In this document: piece after piece, positions 23,107-30,501 of the stretch
Position numbering within the stretch: the first letter of the stretch is position 1
How the letters are laid out: every line of letters starts with the position of its first letter
Origin: J095 sp964517605
GTDB taxonomy: Bacteria > Chloroflexota > Anaerolineae > 4572-78 > J111
Assembly: GCA_964517605.1 (NCBI GenBank)
Contig: CAZFCE010000010.1
Location: forward strand, 62,001-126,000
Direction of reading: 5' to 3'
DNA length: 64,000 bases
The notes under the pieces: generated by a model
Database searches by the model: none
Told to the model about the DNA's origin: nothing
Seen by the model: only the letters and a program-made list of their open reading frames with translations
Translations under genes and position numbers: made by a program

Positions 23107-23531
23107 AGGCGGGCGCTCCGGCGGGCGCGGTTAATCCACCAAATGTAAGCCAGCCGCCACGCCAGCATCACCAATCCTAAATAAGCCAGCGAAACCAGCA
23201 CAAATGTTATTGGAATGCCTGCCGGTATGGGCCGCTGCAACATGACGGCCCGCAGCAGGTGCCCCACCAGCACGGCCACCAGCCACGCCGGTAACAGCCG
23301 GGGCAGCAATCTGGTGGCGGCGCGGCTGATTTCTACCCGGTACAGGCCAAACCAGGGCGCAACTCCCAGCCAGCCCGCCACAAACGGCAGCGCCGTGGTT
23401 AACCCGGCAACTAAATCGGTGGGCGATAGCGCATGGCTTTGGCGGCCAATGGCTACAAAGCTCAAAATTACCAGCAAATCACCGCTCAACAGCGGCGCTA
23501 TTTGGATTACGGCGGTTTTGGGGTTAATCAT
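23103..23531 (-). CDS. DUF3054-family membrane protein
   Basis: 142 residues, four hydrophobic helices. The first helix region GDLLVILSFVAIGRQSH is the signature of DUF3054, found in actinobacteria, archaea and Chloroflexota, function unknown. GGAG lies eight bases before ATG 23531; the longer frame to 23582 lacks support. It is coupled to the downstream two-helix membrane gene. Confidence 0.78.
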   Translation of the reverse strand: MINPKTAVIQIAPLLSGDLLVILSFVAIGRQSHALSPTDLVAGLTTALPFVAGWLGVAPWFGLYRVEISRAATRLLPRLLPAWLVAVLVGHLLRAVMLQRPIPAGIPITFVLVSLAYLGLVMLAWRLAYIWWINRARRSARL

Positions 23532-23663
23532 CACAACGCTCCGGCTAACCCGGCCATTATAGCCAGTTTTGAAAAAATTCACAACCGCTTGATTCTACAC
23601 AAGATGTGGTGGGGGGTGAGGCGTGACCCTACTCTATCCAGATAGCAGGATTATGACAACTAA

Positions 23664-23692
23664 TTGACACGGTTAGTAAATTTATGTAAAAT
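23664..23692 (+). promoter_or_regulatory. Strong sigma-70-type promoter of the surface-protein pair
   Basis: TTGACA (23664-23669), a 17-bp spacer, TAAAAT (23687-23692). This is a near-consensus promoter, with a predicted start about 55 nt before ATG 23753. Confidence 0.8.
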
Positions 23693-23752
23693 GGATATGT
23701 CAAGTTGGCATTTTGTAGGATACGGCCATTGTTTAGTTATGGGAGGGTGCGT

Positions 23753-24793
23753 ATGTCACTGTTTTATCTGCCCAGAATAATTGGAACCGTGCTGATTATT
23801 GGTCTGCTGTTTGTTTACCCCGCTCCGGCGGCTTTATCGCAGCAGGCGCAGCCGGGGGTTCAAGACTTGCTGGTAAACGGCGGTTTTGAAGGCGGTTTTC
23901 AGGAAGATTTTGGGGTTGGATACGGTTGGGGCGCTTTTAGCAACGGCAACGCCGTGGTGGGCTGGAATTATGATGATTGGGCCGCCGTGGTGGGGAGCGG
24001 CAAATACTCCCAACGCATCGAAATTAAACAGGCGCTCGACCAGGATCGCTACGCCGGTATTTACCAGACAATCTCGGTGGTGCCCGGTCAGCAATATAAA
24101 TTGACCATCCACGGGGTAATCCGCAGCGACGAGGGCGATGTTAAAACGTCTGATTATGGCTACCGCCTGCAATACGCCATTGAAGACAAAGGTAGCGTGG
24201 CCTGGGAATTGGTTAGCCCGCAAGCCTGGCAAGAGCTTCCCTGGGATGAACGGCCTATGCAATTAGCCGCCGGACAAGGCAAATATCCGCAGCAAACCTT
24301 TGAAACCACCATCACTGCCAAAACCGATAAACTTACCCTGTTCATCCGGGGCTGGAAAAAATGGCTCAATAACGGCGCCGGGATTTTTGACCTTGACGAC
24401 ATCAGCTTTGTTGGCCCGGCCCCCGAAGGCTTTCAGGCTCCGGTGGCGCAGGCCGTGGCGTTGAACGGAGCCGCGCCGGCGCAATCCGCCGCCGAGTCTC
24501 CGGCGGCGACAAACGCGGCTCCCGCCGAAAAAGCCGCGCCATCCACCACCGAAACCACCGAAAAGGCGACCGCGCCGGATACCACTGCCGCGGCAGGAAA
24601 TAGTAGTAACGTTATCGGCGCGTTAAACCAAACCAACGCCATCCCGCAAGCCAAAGTAGCGCCGCTGCCCGTAACCGGCTCCGGCGAGGATAATTCAATT
24701 GTATATGTAGTAATTGTGGGCATTGTAGTGTTACTGGCCCTGTTTGTAAGCGCCGTTATGGCCACGCTCAAATGGCGTAGCCTGGCCGAATAA
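23753..24793 (+). CDS. Exported carbohydrate-binding-like protein with LPVTG tail
   Basis: 346 residues. A signal peptide (about 1-29, ending AALSQQA) is followed by a beta-sandwich domain (about 35-225; LLVNGGFEGGF at the start, FDLDDISFVG at the end) of the carbohydrate-binding or jelly-roll type. A low-complexity Ala/Thr/Glu stalk (about 235-290) leads to LPVTG at 305-309, a hydrophobic helix and a KWRS tail. This order is the classic sortase sorting signal. No sortase is in the window. GGGAGGG precedes the ATG. It precedes the PA14 protein by 41 bp. Confidence 0.82.
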   Translation: MSLFYLPRIIGTVLIIGLLFVYPAPAALSQQAQPGVQDLLVNGGFEGGFQEDFGVGYGWGAFSNGNAVVGWNYDDWAAVVGSGKYSQRIEIKQALDQDRYAGIYQTISVVPGQQYKLTIHGVIRSDEGDVKTSDYGYRLQYAIEDKGSVAWELVSPQAWQELPWDERPMQLAAGQGKYPQQTFETTITAKTDKLTLFIRGWKKWLNNGAGIFDLDDISFVGPAPEGFQAPVAQAVALNGAAPAQSAAESPAATNAAPAEKAAPSTTETTEKATAPDTTAAAGNSSNVIGALNQTNAIPQAKVAPLPVTGSGEDNSIVYVVIVGIVVLLALFVSAVMATLKWRSLAE

Positions 24794-24834
24794 AACGTCC
24801 GTTGTTCCGCCGTGGGAAAACAAGGAGGTAAATT

Positions 24835-26136
24835 GTGAAAAAATCTATCTGGGCAATGTTGTTGCTGTTAATTTTGCTGGCGGCGTTTCCGCTGGCGTCG
24901 CAGGCGGCTCCGCTGCAAAAACTAAGCTGGCGGGCCGAATATTACGATAACCCCGGCCTTACCGGGCAGCCCCGGCTGGTGGTGTACGAAGCGCAATTTG
25001 GCCACGATTGGGGGTACGGTTCGCCCTCGCCCGAAATCCCGGTTGACCACTTTTCGGCCCGGTTTACCCGGCGGATGCACTTTGATGAAGGCACCTACAT
25101 GTTCACCCTGTCGCTGGATGACGGCGCGCGGGTGTGGCTTGACGGCAATTTGATTATTGATGCCTGGAGCCTGGGGCCTAAAGATAAACTGCAAACCAAA
25201 ATCCGGCTGGATCACGATGGCGACTACGAATTGCAGGTGGCCTATTTTGAGGATATTGGCGTGGCCCGGATTGCGCTCGATTGGCTGAAATTGGCCGGCA
25301 AGGACGATATTTTGGGGTCGTGGCGGGGCGATTATTTTGATAACCGCGACCTGCAAGGTCAGCCGGTAATGACTCGCCAGGATAGCGCCATCAATTTTGA
25401 TTGGAACAGCGGCGCGCCCTCGCCCGCCGTGCCGCGCGATAACTTCTCGGTGCGCTGGACGCGCTCAATTTACCTGCCCGCCGGTCACTACACCTTTAGG
25501 GTGCAGCACGATGACGGCATGCGCATTTATGTTGACGGCAAAATCATCTACGATTCCTGGCTTGACCAGGCCGTAACCTACAAAGTGGGTATTGTGCCGC
25601 TCAAAGAAGGCTACCGCACCTTTACCATTGAATATTACGATCACGTGGGCAATGCCGTTGTCTACTTTAGCATAGATGAAGACCCCGGCGACTACAGCGA
25701 CACGGTGAATGACCCCAGCGAACCCGGCATTGTTGTTGATAACCGCGATGACGGCTTTAGCTGGTATGGCCCGCGCCCCGGAGAAGAACGGGGTGGGCTT
25801 GGCGGCGATTTCTTCTGGGTTTACAACCAAACTAATACGCCGCTTAACAGCGCCCAATGGACGCCCAATCTGCCCGAAGCCGGCAACTACGAAGTGTTTG
25901 CCCATATTCCCGGCGGCCGCGCCACCACCGGCAGCGCCAACTACCGCATTCAACATTTTGGCCGGGTGGCCGAACGCGCCCTTGACCAGAGCCGCTACAG
26001 CAACGAGTTTGCCAGCCTGGGCATTTACTACTTTGATGCCAAAGGCAACGAGTTTGTGGTGTTGCAGGATAACACCGGCGAAGCTCCGGGCAGCACTCAA
26101 GTTGCGTTTGACGCCCTCAAATTTGTCAAGCGATAA
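24835..26136 (+). CDS. Secreted protein with two PA14 domains and a golvesin-like C-terminus
   Basis: 433 residues starting at GTG 24835 behind AGGAGG. The signal peptide (1-25, ending ASQAA) is followed by two tandem PA14-like beta-barrels (about 32-150 and 160-280; WRAEYYDNPGLTG and WRGDYFDNRDLQG, each with an LDDGARVWLDG- or HDDGMRIYVDG-type strand) that probably bind glycans. The last domain (about 300-433; DNRDDGFSWYGP, then a GNEFVVLQDN strand) resembles the golvesin/Xly carbohydrate-binding fold. No catalytic residues are seen. It is probably co-transcribed with the LPVTG protein as a surface glycan-binding pair. Confidence 0.85.
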   Translation: MKKSIWAMLLLLILLAAFPLASQAAPLQKLSWRAEYYDNPGLTGQPRLVVYEAQFGHDWGYGSPSPEIPVDHFSARFTRRMHFDEGTYMFTLSLDDGARVWLDGNLIIDAWSLGPKDKLQTKIRLDHDGDYELQVAYFEDIGVARIALDWLKLAGKDDILGSWRGDYFDNRDLQGQPVMTRQDSAINFDWNSGAPSPAVPRDNFSVRWTRSIYLPAGHYTFRVQHDDGMRIYVDGKIIYDSWLDQAVTYKVGIVPLKEGYRTFTIEYYDHVGNAVVYFSIDEDPGDYSDTVNDPSEPGIVVDNRDDGFSWYGPRPGEERGGLGGDFFWVYNQTNTPLNSAQWTPNLPEAGNYEVFAHIPGGRATTGSANYRIQHFGRVAERALDQSRYSNEFASLGIYYFDAKGNEFVVLQDNTGEAPGSTQVAFDALKFVKR

Positions 26137-26161
26137 TTTTGTTGCGGATTTGATGTAACCC

Positions 26162-26195
26162 AAAGCCTCCGGTTAACCCGCCGGAGGCTTTTTTT
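26162..26195 (+). terminator. Intrinsic terminator after the PA14 gene
   Basis: AAGCCTCCGG (26163-26172) pairs with CCGGAGGCTT (26181-26190), followed by a T-run. Confidence 0.88.
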
Positions 26196-26219
26196 GTTGG
26201 CCGCCGGGTCGCCAAGCGG

Positions 26220-26248
26220 TTGAATTTTGGTTGGGCGTAAGGTAAAAT
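26220..26248 (+). promoter_or_regulatory. Promoter of the ybbR-der operon
   Basis: TTGAAT (26220-26225), a 17-bp spacer, TAAAAT (26243-26248). The predicted start near 26255 places transcription inside the longest open frame and so argues for the internal GTG start of ybbR. Confidence 0.6.
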
Positions 26249-26286
26249 TAAAAAAGCGCCAAAAAGTTGAAAGGGATAAACCTGCC

Positions 26287-27021
26287 GTGCAGTTTTTTGT
26301 AAAAAATATTGGCAGTATTTTTATTTCGCTGGTTTTGGCGGTTTTGGTGTGGGTTGCGGCGGTTAGAGAGCAAAATCCCTGGCGCGAAGGCGATTACAAC
26401 CGGCCAATTCCCGTTGAGGTGATTGCGCCGCCTGCCGGCCTGGTCAACACCGCCGCCGTGCCCGAAACAGTCCGGTTGCGGTTAGCCGCGCCGGAGAGTA
26501 GCTGGGCCGCGCTGTTGCCCGTTAAATTCCGGGCGGTGCTGGATTTATCCCGCCAAAAAGCGGGCACCGGCGAAGCGCCGGTTACTGTTACCATTACCGA
26601 CCCCTACGTGCGGGTGGTTAGCCAGCAGCCGGCGCTGGTTGCGGTTAACCTTGAGACGCTCCAAACCGTTTCGCTGCCGGTAAAGATTAACGCGCCGGAT
26701 GCCCCGCCGCCGGGCTACTGGCAGGCCGTGCCCAATACCGTTACCGTGCTTTTGTCAGGAACGGCAAATCGGCTAAAATTGCTCAAGCCTAAAGATGTAA
26801 GCGTTACCCTAAAACTTAACGGCTTACCGCCCGGAGTGTATTCGCTCCGGCCTACCGTTACCGTGCCCGCCGGGTTAAAAATGGATGCCTTTTCGCCGCA
26901 AAATTTAAATGTGACGATTAACCCGTTGCCCGGCCTAAAAAGCTCTGCTACCCTCACCCCAACCCACGAGGCTGCCAGCGCTTCATCGCAAGTTGAAAAG
27001 GAAAAAGATAATCGTGAGTAG
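26287..27021 (+). CDS. YbbR-domain (CdaR-like) membrane-anchored protein
   Basis: 244 residues: one N-terminal membrane helix (SIFISLVLAVLVWVAAVREQ) and about two YbbR domains outside the membrane (NRPIPVEVIAPPAGLV, VSLPVKINAPDAPPPGYW). In Firmicutes the homologue CdaR binds and regulates CdaA, the c-di-AMP synthase. Here it is 15 kb from cdaA but is likely the same partner (inference). It has fewer repeats than the usual three or four. GTG 26287 is chosen because the promoter lies downstream of the longer frame's TTG. It overlaps der by 8 nt. Confidence 0.8.
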   Translation: MQFFVKNIGSIFISLVLAVLVWVAAVREQNPWREGDYNRPIPVEVIAPPAGLVNTAAVPETVRLRLAAPESSWAALLPVKFRAVLDLSRQKAGTGEAPVTVTITDPYVRVVSQQPALVAVNLETLQTVSLPVKINAPDAPPPGYWQAVPNTVTVLLSGTANRLKLLKPKDVSVTLKLNGLPPGVYSLRPTVTVPAGLKMDAFSPQNLNVTINPLPGLKSSATLTPTHEAASASSQVEKEKDNRE

Positions 27022-28441
27022 TCAAAAACATGTCAGAAAACCCATTGTCGCGTTAGTGGGCCGGCCCAACGTGGGCAAATCCACCCTGTTTAACCGGCTG
27101 GTGGGCCAGCGCAAGGCCATCATTGAGGATTTGGCCGGCACCACCCGCGACCGTTTGTACGGCGATGCGGATTGGGGAGGCCGCGAGTTTATTGTGGTGG
27201 ATACCGGCGGCATTGATTTTGAGCTGGCTTCGTCATCCACCTCAACCGCCAAAGAGGCCGACCGGGCCGGTGAAAAAGAGGCGGTCGCCGGTTTCACCGC
27301 CGGGGTTTCGAGCCGGCTGTTTTTAAAGGAAATCCGGCAACAGGCCGAAATCGCTATTGCCGAAGCCGAGGTGATTGTTTTTTTGGTTGATGCCGACGCC
27401 GGGCTAACCGGACCCGACGAAGACATTGCCGATTTATTGCGCCGCACCGATAAACCGGTGCTGGTGGCGGTGAATAAATCTGATAATCCGGCGCGCCGCA
27501 CCGAGGCGCTGGATTTTTACACGCTGGGGCTGGGCGATCCCATCCCGCTATCGGCGCTGCACGGCACCGGCACTGGCGACCTGCTCGATGCCATTATCGA
27601 GTCGTTTCCGCCCGCGCCGGAGCAGGATAAAGAAGACGACAGCATCAAAATTGCCATTGTGGGGCGGCCCAACGTGGGCAAATCCAGCCTGCTCAACCAA
27701 CTGCTGGGCGAAGAGCGCGTCATTGTGTCCGATGTGCCCGGCACCACCCGCGACGCGATTGATACGCGCATTGCTTACCAGGGGTTGGAGTTGGTGTTGA
27801 TTGACACCGCCGGCATCAGAAAACGGGGCAAAATCGAATCCGGCGTGGAAAAATACAGCTTTTTGCGGTCTTTAAAAGCCATTAACCGGGCCGATGTGTG
27901 CCTGCTGCTGATTGACGCCACCGATCTGGTCACATCGCAGGATGCCCACATTGCCGGCTACATCCTTGAAGAAGGCAGAAGCGCGGTGGTGGTGGTGAAC
28001 AAGTGGGATTTGGTGGAAAAAGATACCTTCACCATCAACGAGTACACCGAAAAAATCCGTACCGACCTGAAGTTTTTGGAGTACGTGCCGGTGCTGTTCA
28101 TTTCGGCTAAAACCGGGCAGCGCGCCCACAAAGTGCTGCCCACCGCGCTTCAGGTGCAAGAAGAACGGCTGCGCCGTATTCCCACCGGCGAATTGAACCG
28201 GCTGGTGCATGAAGCGGTGGCGCTCAACCCGCCCAAAGGCGGCCAGCGCTACCGGCTAAAATTTTACTACGCCACCCAGGCCCGCACCGACCCGCCCACG
28301 TTTGTGTTTTTTGTGAACGATCAGGAATTGGTGCATTTTTCTTACGGGCGCTACCTGGAAAACCGCATCCGCGAGCAGTACGGTTTTTTGGGCACGCCCA
28401 TCAAGCTGGTTTTCCGCAGCCGGGGCGAAAAAGAGCGTTAA
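27014..28441 (+). CDS. der: Double GTPase Der (EngA), ribosome assembly
   Basis: About 475 residues: two tandem TrmE-Era-type GTPase domains and a KH-like C-terminus. It is essential for 50S subunit maturation. G1 motifs are GRPNVGKST (16-24) and, in the second domain, GRPNVGKSS. DTGGID and DTAGI are the two G3 motifs, NKSD and NKWD the G4 motifs. Between G3 of domain 1 and IRQQAEIAIAEA lies a Ser/Ala/Glu-rich stretch about 28 residues longer than in E. coli Der. The start is GTG 27014 inside the end of ybbR. The stop overlaps the convergent maf stop. Confidence 0.93.
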   Translation: MSSQKHVRKPIVALVGRPNVGKSTLFNRLVGQRKAIIEDLAGTTRDRLYGDADWGGREFIVVDTGGIDFELASSSTSTAKEADRAGEKEAVAGFTAGVSSRLFLKEIRQQAEIAIAEAEVIVFLVDADAGLTGPDEDIADLLRRTDKPVLVAVNKSDNPARRTEALDFYTLGLGDPIPLSALHGTGTGDLLDAIIESFPPAPEQDKEDDSIKIAIVGRPNVGKSSLLNQLLGEERVIVSDVPGTTRDAIDTRIAYQGLELVLIDTAGIRKRGKIESGVEKYSFLRSLKAINRADVCLLLIDATDLVTSQDAHIAGYILEEGRSAVVVVNKWDLVEKDTFTINEYTEKIRTDLKFLEYVPVLFISAKTGQRAHKVLPTALQVQEERLRRIPTGELNRLVHEAVALNPPKGGQRYRLKFYYATQARTDPPTFVFFVNDQELVHFSYGRYLENRIREQYGFLGTPIKLVFRSRGEKER

Positions 28442-29151
28442 TCGCGCTGGCAACAATCGGTTTGGGTGAGCCGGCGGCAAAGCGGAGCCACCGCCGCCGG
28501 CAGCGCCAGCTTTAGCTGATGCAGCGCCGCCGCCAGTTCGCCCAACGGAAACCCCATCACGCTGGCAAAACAGCCCTCTAGTTTAGCCACCGGCATAAAC
28601 TCCTGATTTTGAATTCCATACGCGCCGGCTTTATCCAGCGGGTCGCCGCCATCAACATAAGCGGCGATTTCCTGGTTGGAGTAAGCGCGCATCCACACCC
28701 GGCTTTGGTGCAGCCGGGTAACGCCGGTGTTGGCGTTGGGCCGCAGCGCGGTGAGGCCGCTGTAAACAAAATGAGGCCGGTTGCGCAGCCGGGTGAGCAT
28801 ATCAACGGCGGCGGCGGGCGTGGCCGGTTTGCCCAAAATGGCCTCATCCAGCACCACCACGGTATCGGCGGCAATCACCACCAGCCCGGCCAACCGGGCG
28901 GCGGCTGGCAGCAACTCCGGCAGTTTATTGGCCACGGCCTGGGCTTTGGCCTGGCTGAGCCGCTGCACCATTGTAGCGGGCGCTTCGCCGGGCAGCGGCG
29001 ATTCATCAACTTCGGGCACGCCTTCGGTTTGGCCGGGAGCCAGCACGCTGAAGGGCAGCCCCAACGCCGCCAAAAATTCGCGGCGGCGCGGCGAGGCCGA
29101 AGCCAATACCAAATAATCCGGGCCTGGCAGCCCGGCTGGTGTTGTAGTCAT
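28438..29151 (-). CDS. maf: Maf-family nucleoside triphosphate pyrophosphatase
   Basis: A 237-residue house-cleaning pyrophosphatase that hydrolyses dTTP, UTP or modified nucleotides and is linked to division arrest. Family motifs are LASASPRRREFL near 15-26, IAADTVVVLD, and GDPLDKAGAYGIQ. It is longer than the usual 195-210 residues through an Ala-rich segment near 80 and a C-terminal tail. It is the last gene of the long leftward signalling block, 12 bp after a histidine kinase, which is an odd setting and may only reflect gene order. Confidence 0.92.
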   Translation of the reverse strand: MTTTPAGLPGPDYLVLASASPRRREFLAALGLPFSVLAPGQTEGVPEVDESPLPGEAPATMVQRLSQAKAQAVANKLPELLPAAARLAGLVVIAADTVVVLDEAILGKPATPAAAVDMLTRLRNRPHFVYSGLTALRPNANTGVTRLHQSRVWMRAYSNQEIAAYVDGGDPLDKAGAYGIQNQEFMPVAKLEGCFASVMGFPLGELAAALHQLKLALPAAVAPLCRRLTQTDCCQRD

Positions 29152-29163
29152 TGTAAAAAACCT

Positions 29164-30477
29164 CTATTTATCCAGGGGTAATAGTACAAAAAAAGTACTG
29201 CCAGAGACGCCGGACCGGTTTTGGCCCGAACTTTCTACCCAAATCCGACCACCGTGGGCTTCGATGATGCCTTTGGCAATGGGCAGGCCCAGCCCCATGC
29301 CGCCGCCTTTAAAGGCCACTTTGCTGCTGCTGTGGTAGTTGGTGTCTTCGATGGTGTAAAAACGCTCAAAAATGTCTTTCTGCTCTGCCGGGTCAATCCC
29401 AATACCGGTATCCTGCACTTTGATAATGATGCTGCGCTGCCGCGATTCCCAGGTTGAGGGCGGAAACTCGGTGGCGGTGTGCGCGCCGTTAGACGGCGGG
29501 TCAGCCACCCGGCCATTAATCAGGATAGAACCGGTATCCGGCGTAAATTTTATGGCATTGCTGACAATATTCCAAAAAACCTGGCGCAGACGGGCTTCGT
29601 CGCCGGTGATGGGCGGCAGGTTTTCCAGGTTTTCCAGGGTGATGGTGAGTACCCGGTTGTTCTTGTTGGGGTCCAGTTCGCTTAAAACCTGCCGGATAAC
29701 GGCAGCCAGTTTAACCGGCCTGGTTTCCAGCCGCATTTCATCGGCATCTATGAGCGAAATGTTGAGAATGTCGTTCACGGCATCGTTGAGGCGGTGCACC
29801 GAGTGGTAAATCCGGTTGGCCAGGTCGGCCACGCTGCCATATTCCGCCTCTTGCTGGGGGTTGGGGTTGGTTTGCTTTTGCAGCAGGCGGGCGTAACCGT
29901 AAACCAGAGTAATGGGCGTGCGGAGTTCGTGCGCGGCAATGGTGATAAAATCCGATTTGAGCTTGTCCACTTTTTGCAGGCGCAGGTTGGCCTCTTCCAA
30001 CTCCATAATTTTGGCTTCGAGGCGTTCCACCAGTTTTTGGCTGTATTTACCCAAATAAAGCTGGCGCTCATCGGTAGAAATTGAGTCGCGGCGGCCTTCG
30101 AGGTAGGCAATCACCTGGTGCGGAAAATCGTCAATATCAATGGGTTTGGGAATGTAGCCATCGCAGCCGGCAGCCAGGGCCATTTCGCGGGTGCCTCTGG
30201 TAACGTGAGCGGTTACGGCCACAATGGGCGTGTCTTTTAAGCCGGCCAGCGTGCGCATGCGGGTGGTGGTTTCGTAGCCGTCCAGGCCGGGCATGCTGAT
30301 GTCCATTAAAATGAGATCAGGCCGCTTTTTTTGGGCCATTTGCAGCCCTTCGATGCCGGTGCCGGCTTCGAGCACCACAAAATTGTAGCTGGATAGCAGC
30401 CGGTTAACCAGAGTGCGGTTAATGGCGTCGTCGTCTATGTAAAGAATTTGCAGCGGGTTTTCGAGCGGTTGGGGCAA
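29164..30477 (-). CDS. Receiver-histidine kinase hybrid
   Basis: 437 residues. The N-terminal receiver (about 8-128; phospho-acceptor Asp59 in LILMDISMPGLDG, Lys111) is followed by a coiled coil (about 140-172), HisKA (about 172-240, His183 in AAHELRTPI) and HATPase_c (to the end; NIVSNAIKF, DTGIGID, GGGMGLGLPI). A receiver placed before a kinase suggests that it is driven by an upstream kinase in the block. There is no membrane helix. The start is TTG 30477 with GGGAGA seven bases before it. It lies between the enzyme-receiver fusion (24 bp) and maf. Confidence 0.9.
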   Translation of the reverse strand: MPQPLENPLQILYIDDDAINRTLVNRLLSSYNFVVLEAGTGIEGLQMAQKKRPDLILMDISMPGLDGYETTTRMRTLAGLKDTPIVAVTAHVTRGTREMALAAGCDGYIPKPIDIDDFPHQVIAYLEGRRDSISTDERQLYLGKYSQKLVERLEAKIMELEEANLRLQKVDKLKSDFITIAAHELRTPITLVYGYARLLQKQTNPNPQQEAEYGSVADLANRIYHSVHRLNDAVNDILNISLIDADEMRLETRPVKLAAVIRQVLSELDPNKNNRVLTITLENLENLPPITGDEARLRQVFWNIVSNAIKFTPDTGSILINGRVADPPSNGAHTATEFPPSTWESRQRSIIIKVQDTGIGIDPAEQKDIFERFYTIEDTNYHSSSKVAFKGGGMGLGLPIAKGIIEAHGGRIWVESSGQNRSGVSGSTFFVLLPLDK

Positions 30478-30501
30478 AATGAGTCTCCCGTGGCTGGTGG
30501 G

